DNA of 64,000 nucleotides from Nisaea sp. (lineage in GTDB: Bacteria > Pseudomonadota > Alphaproteobacteria > Thalassobaculales > Thalassobaculaceae), in the NCBI RefSeq assembly GCF_034670185.1, contig NZ_JAXMNY010000002.1, positions 186,001 to 250,000 on the forward strand. Reading direction: 5' to 3'. This document shows positions 24,969 to 33,410 of this stretch, one piece after another (the stretch's first letter is position 1; every line of letters starts with the position of its first letter). The notes under the pieces are model-generated. The model was not told the DNA's origin. It searched no databases and saw nothing but the letters and a program-made list of their open reading frames with translations. A program made the translations under genes and the position numbers.

Positions 24969-25703
24969 ATGGTCAATCGACTCCTCGCGTTCGGCTCCCT
25001 TTTGCTCGGCACCGCCCGCGACGTGTTACCGATCGTGCTGGTCGTCGCCTTCTTCCAGTTGGCCGTCCTGCAGCAACCCTTCCCCAACCTCGGACAAACC
25101 TTGGCTGGCCTGGTTGTCGTGGTCCTCGGCCTGACATTGTTCCTGCAAGGCCTCGAGATGGCCTTGTTTCCGATCGGCGAATTTCTTGCCGGCGCCCTCG
25201 CGCGCAAGGGCAGCTTGATCTGGCTTCTGCTGTTTTCCTTCGGGCTTGGCTTCGGAACCACTGTGGCCGAACCGTCTCTGATCGCGGTCGGCGACGAGGC
25301 CGCACGGGTCATGGCGGAAGGCGGCTTCATCGCCAATGCGCCGGACGCCATGAGTTCCTACGCGCGCGCTCTCCGTTATACGGTCGCGGCCTCGGTCGGC
25401 ATCGCCATCGTGGTCGGCGTATTCCGTATTCTGAAAGGCTGGCCGCTGCACTGGATCATGATCGGCGGCTATGTGGTCGTGCAGGCGCTGACCGTCATCG
25501 CGCCGGAAGAGATCATCGGCATCGCCTACGATTCCGGCGGCGTCACCACCTCCACCGTCACCGTGCCGCTGGTCACCGCGCTCGGTGTCGGACTGGCAAC
25601 GGTTATCAAGGGGCGCAATCCGGCAATCGACGGTTTCGGGCTGATCGCCTTTGCATCACTCTCGCCGATGATCTTCGTCCTTATTTTCGGGATGGTGTTC
25701 TAG
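24969..25703 (+). CDS. DUF1538 membrane protein, paralogue A
   Basis: A 244-aa integral membrane protein with about six hydrophobic segments. It carries two family landmarks: GFGTTVAEPSLIAVG near residue 95-109, and a re-entrant-looking AYDSGGVTTSTVTVPLVTAL near 190-209. Both recur in the next gene, so the two are tandem paralogues and could form a heteromer. The conserved Glu, Asp, Ser and Thr residues inside hydrophobic stretches suggest an ion or small-solute pathway (inference). ATG at 24969; upstream codons to 24918 lack family sequence. Two nt separate it from paralogue B. Confidence 0.82.
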   Translation: MVNRLLAFGSLLLGTARDVLPIVLVVAFFQLAVLQQPFPNLGQTLAGLVVVVLGLTLFLQGLEMALFPIGEFLAGALARKGSLIWLLLFSFGLGFGTTVAEPSLIAVGDEAARVMAEGGFIANAPDAMSSYARALRYTVAASVGIAIVVGVFRILKGWPLHWIMIGGYVVVQALTVIAPEEIIGIAYDSGGVTTSTVTVPLVTALGVGLATVIKGRNPAIDGFGLIAFASLSPMIFVLIFGMVF

Positions 25704-25705
25704 GT

Positions 25706-26536
25706 ATGGCGATGGAATGGATCACAGCCTTCTACGAGGCTTTTCTCGGCACGCTCCTAGACGTGTTTCCGATCGCGGCGATCCTCGCCTTCTTCCAGCT
25801 GGTCGTCCTGCGCCAGAGCATTCCGCATCTCCGCCAGGTGCTGCTTGGTTTCGTCTATGTGATCCTCGGCCTCTCGCTCTTCCTGGTCGGGTTGGAGGAG
25901 GCGCTGTTCCCGGTAGGCGAGCTGATGGCGACACAGCTGACCGACCCCGCCTTCATCGCCCCCGGCCGGGATATCGCAAGTCTCGACTGGACTGACTATT
26001 ACTGGGTCTACCTGTTTGCCGCGGCCATCGGATTTTCGACGACCATCGCCGAGCCGTCCCTGATCGCCGTCGCCAACAAGGCCAGCGTTCTCAGCGGCGG
26101 CACCATCGACGGTCGAGGCCTGCGCATCGCCGTTGCCGTCGGCGTCGCCCTCAGTATTGCCGTCGGCGCTTTCCGGATCATTACCGGCACGCCTCTCTAC
26201 CTCTACATGATCGCCGGCTACGCTCTCGTTGTCCTGCAGACATTGTACGCGCCGCGCATGATCATCCCGCTGGCATACGATTCCGGCGGCGTCACCACGT
26301 CCACCGTCACCGTCCCGCTGGTCACCGCTCTCGGTCTCGGCCTGGCCTCGACCGTTCCGGGGCGGGATCCGGTGCTGGACGGGTTCGGGCTGATCGCCCT
26401 CGCCAGTCTCTTTCCGATGCTCAGCGTGATGAGTTATGCCCAGGCCGGCGCCTGGATGGCCGCACGACGCAAGAAGCGTGAGGCCGACCTTTCCAATTCC
26501 GAAACAACACCCCCACAGCCAGGGAGCCAGCCATGA
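25706..26536 (+). CDS. DUF1538 membrane protein, paralogue B
   Basis: A 276-aa membrane protein homologous to the preceding one along its length: shared ILAFFQLVVLRQSIPHL-type first helix, IAEPSLIAVANKA, and AYDSGGVTTSTVTVPLVTAL. It differs by a polar loop after LTDPAFIAPGRD and a charged cytoplasmic tail (ARRKKREADLSNSE). The ATG at 25706 is 2 nt after the previous stop, and its own stop overlaps the PII-like gene by 4 nt, so the four genes are tightly coupled. Likely one subunit of an uncharacterised transporter. Confidence 0.82.
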   Translation: MAMEWITAFYEAFLGTLLDVFPIAAILAFFQLVVLRQSIPHLRQVLLGFVYVILGLSLFLVGLEEALFPVGELMATQLTDPAFIAPGRDIASLDWTDYYWVYLFAAAIGFSTTIAEPSLIAVANKASVLSGGTIDGRGLRIAVAVGVALSIAVGAFRIITGTPLYLYMIAGYALVVLQTLYAPRMIIPLAYDSGGVTTSTVTVPLVTALGLGLASTVPGRDPVLDGFGLIALASLFPMLSVMSYAQAGAWMAARRKKREADLSNSETTPPQPGSQP

Positions 26537-26883
26537 AGTTCAAGCTGATAGTTGCCGTGGTAAGCGATGCTAAAACCGAGATCGTGGTCGATACCGCACG
26601 ACAATGCGGCGGCACCGGCAGCACCGTTATCACCAATGTCCGGGGCGAGGGCCTGAAACCCTCCTCCACCTTCCTTGGCCTCACTCTTGAGGGTCAGCGC
26701 GACATCGTTCTGCTGGTGGTCGAGGAACATATGTCCCGTCATATTCTGGAAGAAATCGGCCGGGCCGGCCGGTTCGACGAAGACCTTGGCAGCGGTGTCG
26801 CCTTCCAGATCGATATCGAGGACGCCGTAGGGCTAACCTCGCAAATTAAAGAGATCGAAAAAGAGATCGAGGAAGAAATATGA
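26533..26883 (+). CDS. PII-like nitrogen-regulatory family protein
   Basis: A 116-aa ferredoxin-like PII-family protein: FKLIVAVVSDAKTEIVVDTARQCG strand-helix, GGTGSTVITNVRGEG where GlnB has its GxGxQKG T-loop entry, and DIVLLVVEEHMSRHILEEI near the end. The uridylylation tyrosine and the classical T-loop are missing, so it belongs to the divergent PII-like group that often controls an adjacent transporter through nucleotide binding. It ends in an acidic-basic coiled tail. It overlaps DUF1538-B and the CBS gene by 4 nt each. Confidence 0.78.
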   Translation: MKFKLIVAVVSDAKTEIVVDTARQCGGTGSTVITNVRGEGLKPSSTFLGLTLEGQRDIVLLVVEEHMSRHILEEIGRAGRFDEDLGSGVAFQIDIEDAVGLTSQIKEIEKEIEEEI

Positions 26884-27281
26884 GCCACCATCCTTATGTG
26901 AAGGTCGAGGACGTGATGAGCGGTGATCCTCACGTCATCGACGGCCTCGCCACAGTGCGGAATGCCATCGACCTGATGCGGGAGCACAATGTGAGCTCTC
27001 TCGTCATTGAGCGGCGGGACGAAATGGACGAGTACGGCGTCGTCACGGTCGGCGATATCGCGGCACACGTGGCCAGCAAGGACCGCTCGCCGGAACGTAC
27101 CAGTGTCTACGAAATCATGTCGAAGCCGGTGCTGTCCGTCGATGTCGGCATGGACATCAAATACGCGATCCGCATATTGAACCGCTTCAAACTTACCCGG
27201 GCGCTCGTCATCCGCCATGGTGAGATGGTCGGTATCGTGACCCTGCGTGACATGGTTGTGCGCTATACTGCGCCTGACTGA
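26880..27281 (+). CDS. Two-CBS-domain protein
   Basis: A 133-aa protein consisting of a CBS pair: VEDVMSGDPHVIDGLATVRNAIDLMREHNVSSLVI (residues ~8-42) and YEIMSKPVLSVDVGMDIKYAIRILNRFKLTRALVI (~77-111), each followed by a VG-I/D-x-T-L/V-R-D-[IM] type motif. CBS pairs sense adenine nucleotides. The start overlaps the PII-like stop by 4 nt, so a transporter with two nucleotide-sensing regulators is the simplest reading of the operon. Confidence 0.88.
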   Translation: MSHHPYVKVEDVMSGDPHVIDGLATVRNAIDLMREHNVSSLVIERRDEMDEYGVVTVGDIAAHVASKDRSPERTSVYEIMSKPVLSVDVGMDIKYAIRILNRFKLTRALVIRHGEMVGIVTLRDMVVRYTAPD

Positions 27282-27302
27282 CCTCGATCCGAGTGGGGGA
27301 AT

Positions 27303-28670
27303 ATGATCGGTATTCTGAGCCATTCCGCCTACAGGCATCTTTTCTTCGCGCAGGCGCTGTCTTTGCTGGGCAGCGGTCTGACAACGGTCGCACTCGGATT
27401 GCTCGCCTACCAGATCGCCGGACCGGATGCCGGGCTCGTGCTCGGCACCGCCCTCGCTATCAAGATGATCGCCTATGTTGTGCTCGGCCCTGTCGGAGCG
27501 GCCCTCTCCTCCCGGTTTCGCAGAGGACCCTTTCTTGTCACGCTGGATCTTATCCGGGCGGGGTTCGTGATCCTGCTGCCGTTCGTGACCGAAATCTGGC
27601 AGATCTACCTGCTGATCTTTCTCTTCCAGGCCTGTTCCGCCGCCTTTACCCCGACATTCCAGGCAACGATCCCAGACCTCCTTCCGGAGGAGCGCGATTA
27701 CACGCGGGCACTTTCCCTGTCGCGGCTGCTTTATGATCTCGAGCAACTGGCCAGTCCGCTCATCGCGGGACTGCTCCTGTCGATCATGACATTCCACGGT
27801 CTTTTTGCCGGCAACGCGCTCGGCTTCCTTGCCTCCGCCGCCCTTATTCTCACGGCATCGATACCCGCACAGAAACCTGACCCGATGCGACGCAGTTTCC
27901 GTGCCCGGGTGTCTCGCGGCAGCTGGATCTACCTCAAAACGCCCCGGCTGCGCGGGCTGCTCGCGCTGAGCTTCGCGGTTTCCGCGGCGGGGTCCATGGT
28001 GATCGTCAATACCGTTGTGTTCGTTCGGGATGTGCTTGGCGGCTCCGAGCGGGACGTCACGCTGTTCTATGCGGCTGCCGGTCTGGGCTCGATGGTCGTC
28101 GCCCTGACCCTGCCGAGGCTGCTGGAGCACCGGCCGGCGCGGCCAATCATGCTCGCGGGCGGCCTGCTCCTGTCGCTATCGCTCTGCGCCGGCATCGCGG
28201 CGGAAACATATCTTCAGGCGCTGGCTGCATGGTGCGCTATCGGTATCGGGACATCCATGGTGATGACCCCCTCGGGACTGCTGCTGAGGCAGTCTTGCCA
28301 TGCCGAAGACAGAACCGATCTGTTCGCCGCCCAGTTCGCGCTTTCGCACGCCTGCTGGCTCGTCGCTTATCCGTTGGCCGGATGGGTTGCGACATCTTTC
28401 GGGATGGATGCGGCTTTCGCGACACTCTCTGTCGGTGCGGCGGCTGGTCTCGCAGCCGCCCTGCATTTCTGGCCGAGGCATGACCCGACCGAACTCGCGC
28501 ACGAGCACGAGGAGATGGTTCACGAACACCCGATTTCAGACGATGGTCATCATGAGGCCGCGCACCGCATGCCGATCGATCCGACCGGGCAAAAGCACCG
28601 GCATCGCAGGTTCCGGCACCGCCATGCCTTTGTCATCGACGATCACCATACGGCCTGGCCGCAAGGGTGA
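27303..28670 (+). CDS. MFS transporter with histidine-rich C-terminal tail
   Basis: A 455-aa major facilitator of the MFS_3/enterobactin-exporter-like type. Residues 1-~400 give about 12 membrane segments; FAQALSLLGSGLTTVALGLLAYQI is helix 1 and SSRFRRGPFLV contains the loop 2-3 motif. Residues ~400-455 are a soluble tail very rich in His, Glu and Asp (HEHEEMVHEHP, DDGHHEAAHRM, KHRHRRFRHRHAF), which could bind or sense a transition metal. GGGGGA precedes the ATG and it begins 21 nt after the CBS gene, so it may belong to the DUF1538 operon. Substrate unknown. Confidence 0.83.
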   Translation: MIGILSHSAYRHLFFAQALSLLGSGLTTVALGLLAYQIAGPDAGLVLGTALAIKMIAYVVLGPVGAALSSRFRRGPFLVTLDLIRAGFVILLPFVTEIWQIYLLIFLFQACSAAFTPTFQATIPDLLPEERDYTRALSLSRLLYDLEQLASPLIAGLLLSIMTFHGLFAGNALGFLASAALILTASIPAQKPDPMRRSFRARVSRGSWIYLKTPRLRGLLALSFAVSAAGSMVIVNTVVFVRDVLGGSERDVTLFYAAAGLGSMVVALTLPRLLEHRPARPIMLAGGLLLSLSLCAGIAAETYLQALAAWCAIGIGTSMVMTPSGLLLRQSCHAEDRTDLFAAQFALSHACWLVAYPLAGWVATSFGMDAAFATLSVGAAAGLAAALHFWPRHDPTELAHEHEEMVHEHPISDDGHHEAAHRMPIDPTGQKHRHRRFRHRHAFVIDDHHTAWPQG

Positions 28671-28725
28671 AGACGCCGCTGGCTAAAGCACTGCCGGAAC
28701 GAAGCAATACAAGGACGATTGCGGC

Positions 28726-29169
28726 TTACCAGGAGCCGGTATTCGCCATAGACGCCCAAGGCTCAGCCGGCGCCAGCGCCTCGCCTTCCTGCAGGATTTC
28801 GATTGAGATACCGTCCGGCGACTTCACGAACGCCATGTAACCATCCCGCGGCGGGCGGTTGATGGTGACACCCGCATCCATAATTTTCTGGCAGGTCTCG
28901 TAGATATTCTCGACGCGGAAAGCGAGATGACCCCAGGCCCGGCCGGTCGTGTACTCTTCCGGATCCCAGTTATGGGTCAGCTCGATCACCGGCGCGCGTT
29001 TGTCAGAGGCAGCCGTTGCCTCGTCGCCCGGCGCATAGAGGAAGATGTTGGTGAAACGGCCTTTTTCGCTGTCATAGCGATGAACTTCCTTGAGGCCGAG
29101 AATGTCGCAGTAGAATTTCAGGCTCTCGTCGACGTCGCTGATCCGAACCATCGTGTGCAGATACCGCAT
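28726..29169 (-). CDS. gloA: Lactoylglutathione lyase (glyoxalase I)
   Basis: A 147-aa VOC-fold enzyme converting the methylglyoxal-glutathione hemithioacetal to lactoylglutathione. The four metal ligands are visible: His in RYLHTMVRI, Glu in VIELTHNWD, His in GRAWGHLAFRV, and Glu in GISIEILQEG. Conserved KFYCDILGL and F-V-K-S-P-D-G segments agree. Metal is probably Ni, as in short bacterial GloA. Start at 29169 has GGGAG 7 nt upstream; the more distal ATG at 29190 has none. Confidence 0.93.
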   Translation of the reverse strand: MRYLHTMVRISDVDESLKFYCDILGLKEVHRYDSEKGRFTNIFLYAPGDEATAASDKRAPVIELTHNWDPEEYTTGRAWGHLAFRVENIYETCQKIMDAGVTINRPPRDGYMAFVKSPDGISIEILQEGEALAPAEPWASMANTGSW

Positions 29170-29272
29170 GTGCTCGCTCCCGCTTGGCATGCTTGTGAAT
29201 TGGCGTTGAGGTTATGACATTGCCCAAGCGCCGCTGTGTTACAAGTCCGGTTTCCGAAATGGGCCTATTCCA

Positions 29273-29905
29273 TCATTTCCGCATGCCCTCACGCCACGCG
29301 GCAATCAGGGCTGCAGCATCGGCGCCAATCCGGTCCACTGGCTTGCCCGGTTTGAAGATCGAGGAGCCGACGGCAACCGCCCGGGCACCGGCGGCGAAAA
29401 AATCCGCGATGTTATCGAGCCCAACGCCGCCGGTGACGACGATCCCCCTGTCCGGAGGCAGCACGGCGCGCAGCGCGCCGACGATTTTCGGCTCGATCGC
29501 ATCTCCCGGGAACAACTTCAGATAATCCGCACCCGCCGCCAGCGCCTGGAACGCTTCCGTCGGCGTAAAGAAGCCCGGCATAGAGATCAAACCGCACCGT
29601 TTCGTCTCGTCGATCACCCGCCTGTCCGTGTTGGGAGACACCACAAGGCGTCCGCCTGCCGCCGCGACCGCACGCACATCCTCGTCCGTCAGCACCGTCC
29701 CGGCACCGATCACCGCCCGGTCTCCGAGAAGACGGGCCAGGCTGGCAATGCTCTCGAAAGGCTGAGGTGAGTTGAGCGGCACCTCGATCACACGAATGCC
29801 GGCATCGAACAGCGCCTGACCGATCTCTTCCGCACGCTCGGGTTCCAGGCCACGCAGAATTGCGACGATAGGACAGACGCTGAGCGCCTCTTCGATACTG
29901 ATCAC
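29273..29905 (-). CDS. 2-dehydro-3-deoxy-6-phosphogalactonate/gluconate aldolase
   Basis: A 210-aa class I aldolase of the KDPG/KDPGal family (Eda/DgoA). VAILRGLEPERAEEIGQALFDAG opens the barrel; VIEVPLNSPQPFESI, with the catalytic glutamate and the LNSP sequence typical of DgoA, is followed by GAGTVL, MPGFFTPTEAF and the Schiff-base lysine in DYLKLFPGDA. It cleaves the keto-deoxy sugar acid phosphate to pyruvate and glyceraldehyde-3-phosphate. The start is set to GTG at 29905 with GAGAGG upstream; a TTG at 29929 lies before it. No sugar-acid dehydratase or kinase is adjacent, so the exact sugar is uncertain. Confidence 0.88.
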   Translation of the reverse strand: MISIEEALSVCPIVAILRGLEPERAEEIGQALFDAGIRVIEVPLNSPQPFESIASLARLLGDRAVIGAGTVLTDEDVRAVAAAGGRLVVSPNTDRRVIDETKRCGLISMPGFFTPTEAFQALAAGADYLKLFPGDAIEPKIVGALRAVLPPDRGIVVTGGVGLDNIADFFAAGARAVAVGSSIFKPGKPVDRIGADAAALIAAWREGMRK

Positions 29906-29942
29906 GGCCAGCCTCTCGATTGAGTTCAACCGATGCAGTATG

Positions 29943-30911
29943 TCACTTCAGGCAGGATTCGAAACCGTCCGCAAGTCCAAGCATCAAAGCATTGTAAGCG
30001 TCCGGCCCGAACGGGATGGTGCTGCCGACCGGATCAAGCGTGCCGAGTCTCGCCCCGGAGCCTTCCGCCACAACCTCTGCAAGGCGTGGCCTGAACTGCA
30101 CTTCCTTGAAGATACAACGGATGCCGCCATCAGCGACCCGTTGCCGGAGAGCCCGCAGCCGTGCCGCCCCCGGAGGCGCGCCGGTGCCGAGGCTGATCGC
30201 GCCGGCTGCCGTCAAATCGAACGCGGCTTCGAAATACTGGTAAGCATCGTGGAAGACGAGAAACGGCCGGTCACGCACCGGCGCGAGCTTCAGCCGGATG
30301 GTTTCGGAAAGCTTCTCAAGATCCAACATTGCCGCCGCCGCATTGGCATTGTAGAGCCCGGCCCGATGCGGGTCCCGCGCGGCAAGAGATGCTGCAATCG
30401 CGGCGACAAAAGCCTTTGCGTTGGACGGACTCAGCCAGACATGTGGATCGTCAGCACCATGGTCGTGCGCGGCGTGCCCCTCGGCTCTCTTGTCGTCCTC
30501 ATCATGCCCGTGCTCGGTGTGCTCACCATGCTCGGGAGAGTCCCACAAGGCGCCCTCGCGAACGCTCAGATGCGTGACGCCTTTGGCTTCGCTCAATTCG
30601 ACAACGCGGTCACCATAATCAGCATCGCGGTCAACCGCGGCCCCGAGAAAGCTCTCGATGTTATGGGATACCAGAATGATCAGGTCGGCATTCTCTATCG
30701 CCCGGGCATCGGAGGGACGCAGTGCATATTCATGCGGCGACTGCCCGTTCCGAAGAAGGAGATGCGGCTCTCCGGCACCCGCCATGACCTTCGCAACGAG
30801 GCTATGCACCGGCGGAATCGACGTGACGACCGAAAGCTCGGCTCGTGCAGGCAGGGCGGAAAGCAGAATGGCGGCCAACAAGCCGCCGATCTTCAGAAAC
30901 AGATATCTCAT
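29943..30911 (-). CDS. znuA: Zinc ABC transporter substrate-binding protein
   Basis: A 322-aa periplasmic zinc-binding protein. Signal peptide about 1-24 (ending LPARA). Cluster A-I features: SIPPVHSLVAKVMAG, HEYALRPSDA with a metal His, and DDPHVWLSPSNAK with the second. Between them lies the His/Asp-rich loop (EHGEHTEHGHDEDD) typical of ZnuA, thought to gather zinc. FHDAYQYFEAAFDL and the acidic tail agree. ATG at 30911; the TTG at 30923 is less likely. A Zur-like box lies 30 nt upstream. Confidence 0.92.
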   Translation of the reverse strand: MRYLFLKIGGLLAAILLSALPARAELSVVTSIPPVHSLVAKVMAGAGEPHLLLRNGQSPHEYALRPSDARAIENADLIILVSHNIESFLGAAVDRDADYGDRVVELSEAKGVTHLSVREGALWDSPEHGEHTEHGHDEDDKRAEGHAAHDHGADDPHVWLSPSNAKAFVAAIAASLAARDPHRAGLYNANAAAAMLDLEKLSETIRLKLAPVRDRPFLVFHDAYQYFEAAFDLTAAGAISLGTGAPPGAARLRALRQRVADGGIRCIFKEVQFRPRLAEVVAEGSGARLGTLDPVGSTIPFGPDAYNALMLGLADGFESCLK

Positions 30912-30940
30912 GGGGGATCTCAATAGGTGAATTCAAAAAA

Positions 30941-30955
30941 TGTTATAACATAACA
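30941..30955. promoter_or_regulatory. Zur-like operator
   Basis: TGTTATAACATAACA, an inverted repeat GTTAT-AAC-ATAAC in an AT-rich setting, resembles the Zur consensus core (GTTATA..ATAAC). It lies upstream of znuA and downstream of znuB, so it gives znuA its own zinc-repressed promoter. Confidence 0.75.
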
Positions 30956-30989
30956 AAATCTGAATTCAAGCCCGATCTGACCAAGCCGT

Positions 30990-31793
30990 CTATTCCCTCG
31001 ATGAGAGCCTGCCCGGCCAACGCGGCAGACCGACCAGGAAAACGGCAAAGGCAACAAGCACGATTGACGGCCCCGCCGGCGTGTCGAACTCCAGCGAGCC
31101 CAGCATTCCGATCATCACGGAGAACACGCCGATAGCGACGGCTCCGGCGACCATCGCCTCCGGGCTCGTAGCCCAGCGCCGCGCCCCAGCGGCGGGCAGG
31201 ATCAGCAGGGATGTGATCAGCAAAACGCCGACGACCTTGATCGCAACCGCGATGACCAGGGCAAGCAGCAGAGTGAAAATCAGGTTGGCCCGGCGGCCGC
31301 CCAGCCCCTCGGCCTGGGCCAGATCGCTGCTGACGGTGGTTGCCAGCAAAGGCTCCCAGATCCGCCATAGGCAAACCAGAACCACTGCAACGACAGCGTA
31401 GATCAGCATGATGTCTTGCATGGAGACCGACAGCACGTCACCGAACAGCACGCCCATCAGATCGACCCTGAGCCAACTCATCAGCCCGATGGCGACAAGC
31501 CCCATGGCCAATGCCCCGTGCGAGAGAATGCCGAGAAGCGTGTCGGTCGGCACAGTGCTCCAGCGCTCAAGCGACAGCAGGAGCGCTGCCACGGCAACCG
31601 TCACGGCGAAGATCCCCAGCACCGGCTCGATATTCATCAGGAAGCCGAGGGCCAGCCCGAGCAGCGCAGAATGGGCCATGGTATCGCCAAAATAGGCAAG
31701 CCGGCGCCAGACCACGAAACAGCCCAACGGGCCGGCAGCGAGCGCCGCTCCGATCCCGGCCGCCAGTGCCCGCAGCAGAAAGTCGTCAATCAC
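30990..31793 (-). CDS. znuB: Zinc ABC transporter permease
   Basis: A 267-aa ABC-3 family permease with about 8 membrane segments. Hallmarks: GPLGCFVVWRRLAYFGDTMAHSALLGLALG, LMGVLFGDVLSV, and KVVGVLLITSLLILPAAGAR. Starts at GTG 31793 with GGGGGA upstream. The cognate ATPase gene znuC is not next to it on either side, so the transporter must use an ATPase encoded elsewhere, or znuC is outside the window. It ends 79 nt upstream of znuA on the same strand. Confidence 0.92.
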   Translation of the reverse strand: MIDDFLLRALAAGIGAALAAGPLGCFVVWRRLAYFGDTMAHSALLGLALGFLMNIEPVLGIFAVTVAVAALLLSLERWSTVPTDTLLGILSHGALAMGLVAIGLMSWLRVDLMGVLFGDVLSVSMQDIMLIYAVVAVVLVCLWRIWEPLLATTVSSDLAQAEGLGGRRANLIFTLLLALVIAVAIKVVGVLLITSLLILPAAGARRWATSPEAMVAGAVAIGVFSVMIGMLGSLEFDTPAGPSIVLVAFAVFLVGLPRWPGRLSSRE

Positions 31794-31820
31794 CCAATCG
31801 TCCCCCGATCGTCACGCCCG

Positions 31821-32204
31821 TCAGAGCGCGACGGCCTCGCCCTCGACCTCGCAAAGGAAGTCGGGCGTCGCCAGGGCGGAGATTTCCAGATAGGTGCAGG
31901 CTGGAGCGTGTCCGTCGAACATCCGGTCTCGAATCTCCCGGAAAGACGCGACCGAACCCGGCACCGTGGAATAAAACACGATCTTCACAATATCCGTCTT
32001 GGTCATACCGGCGCCCTCGATAACCTTGAACAGGTTCTCGAAAGCCTGGACCGTCTGGGCTTCCAGCCCTTCGCATATGCTTCCATCGGGAGCGATGCCG
32101 ATCTGGCCCGACGCAATCGCCCGGCGGGCGTTAGCCGGCACCGTCACAAGCTGGGAGTAATGCGAAGCTGGCGCTACGACGCCTTTCGGATTGGTGAATT
32201 CCAT
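31821..32204 (-). CDS. RidA family protein (reactive intermediate deaminase-like)
   Basis: A 127-aa YjgF/YER057c/UK114-family protein. Such trimeric proteins hydrolyse enamine/imine intermediates or bind small ligands. ASGQIGIAPDGSI, QTVQAFENLFKVIEGAGMTKTDIVKIVFYST and the ACTYLEISALATPDFLCEVE ending match. The catalytic arginine of canonical RidA (R-x-C/T-V near the C-terminus) is replaced: the segment reads ACTYLEI, so it belongs to a non-RidA subgroup. Start 32204 has AAGGAAG 7 nt before it. It is 27 nt upstream of znuB. Confidence 0.83.
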   Translation of the reverse strand: MEFTNPKGVVAPASHYSQLVTVPANARRAIASGQIGIAPDGSICEGLEAQTVQAFENLFKVIEGAGMTKTDIVKIVFYSTVPGSVASFREIRDRMFDGHAPACTYLEISALATPDFLCEVEGEAVAL

Positions 32205-32320
32205 CGGATGACTTCCTTTCGGTTCAGCAAAACCATGCGTACACGCCGCGAAAGAAATCGCGCGGTCTTGCAAAGATCACTTAGAGGGAATGTCAGGCGA
32301 GGGCAAATGCGCGATGCAAC

Positions 32321-33262
32321 TCACACCAATTCAGAGGCGTCCCCAACGACAACCCGGTCCCGGCCGCTCTCCTTGGCTTCATAGAGAGCGAGGTCCGCCG
32401 CTTTCAGGATAGCTTCCACTTTTGGGCAATCAGCACCGAACTCGGTACAGCCGATACTGATCGTGAACTGGAGCTTATTCCCACCCGCTTCGATGCTCGC
32501 CGCCCGGACGACGCCAAGCAGACGCTCCGCAGAAACCATGGCTTCTTTTTTGCCCGTCTCCGGCAGCAAAACTGCGAACTCCTCGCCGCCAATGCGCGCC
32601 ACCGTATCAAGCTGCCGGACTTGGCCTTCCAGAAGCTTGACCAGCTGGATCAGGACGGTGTCGCCAACATCATGGCCAAAGCTATCGTTGATGCGTTTGA
32701 AGTGATCGACGTCAATCATAAGCAACGAGGATGGATGCTTGTAACGGCGCGCTCGCTCGACTTCATCCTCCAGCTTGGACATGAAATAGCGCCTGTTGAA
32801 AGCCGATGTCAGCGCGTCCGTTGTCGCCAGGCGCTCCAGCTCCTCGTTCAGCTGTTCAAGACGAAGCGCATATTCCCTCAGTCTGAGATGATTCCGAACC
32901 CGGGCTGTGACCACGGTCGGCTTGTACGGCTTGGTGATGTAATCGATCGCCCCGAGCTTCAGGCCTTTTTCCTCGTCACCATCATCGGAGAGGCCAGTGA
33001 CGAAAATCACCGGCACATTTTCTGTCCGGGGATCGTTCTTCAAAGCCTTGATCACGTCGTACCCATCCAGCTCCGGCATCTGGATATCGAGCAGGATCAG
33101 GTCCGGCGGGTTTTCGAGGGCCTTGTCGATAGCCTCACGCCCGCTCAGGGCAGAGGAAACAGTGCCGAGATCTTTCAGGATAAGACTGAGCAACATGACG
33201 TTCTCAGGAGCGTCGTCGACCACGAGGATCGCGAACTCCTGATTTTCCACAACGTTACTCAT
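32321..33262 (-). CDS. Response regulator diguanylate cyclase (REC-GGDEF)
   Basis: A 313-aa protein with a receiver domain (residues ~10-130; acidic pocket D16/D17, phospho-acceptor D59 in LLDIQMPELDG, conserved K in YITKPYKP) and a GGDEF domain (~150-310) with an intact GGEEF active site. RxxD five residues before it (RQLD) is the product-inhibition site. It should make c-di-GMP when phosphorylated. ATG at 33262 has GGAGAG upstream. The nearby orphan histidine kinase at 36397 is a possible but unproven partner. Confidence 0.92.
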   Translation of the reverse strand: MSNVVENQEFAILVVDDAPENVMLLSLILKDLGTVSSALSGREAIDKALENPPDLILLDIQMPELDGYDVIKALKNDPRTENVPVIFVTGLSDDGDEEKGLKLGAIDYITKPYKPTVVTARVRNHLRLREYALRLEQLNEELERLATTDALTSAFNRRYFMSKLEDEVERARRYKHPSSLLMIDVDHFKRINDSFGHDVGDTVLIQLVKLLEGQVRQLDTVARIGGEEFAVLLPETGKKEAMVSAERLLGVVRAASIEAGGNKLQFTISIGCTEFGADCPKVEAILKAADLALYEAKESGRDRVVVGDASELV

Positions 33263-33410
33263 CACTCTCTCCGTCAGGCCCGCAAGGCTTGGATATCGGT
33301 ATCAATTGGTTCCTATACTATCTACCCGGAATGGTTAACCTCACGTAAAAGAATGCGCATAAAAAGACATCCTGAAGCTGGCATTCATGCCAAAAGCTCC
33401 CGCATAAAAA

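Noticed and set aside
25026..25451. Minus-strand ORF across DUF1538-A
   Set aside because: Shadow of a gene with clear membrane segments and family motifs.
26739..28130. A 463-codon minus-strand frame across the CBS and MFS genes
   Set aside because: Shadow of both genes with Arg/Gly/Asp-biased translation, no start context.
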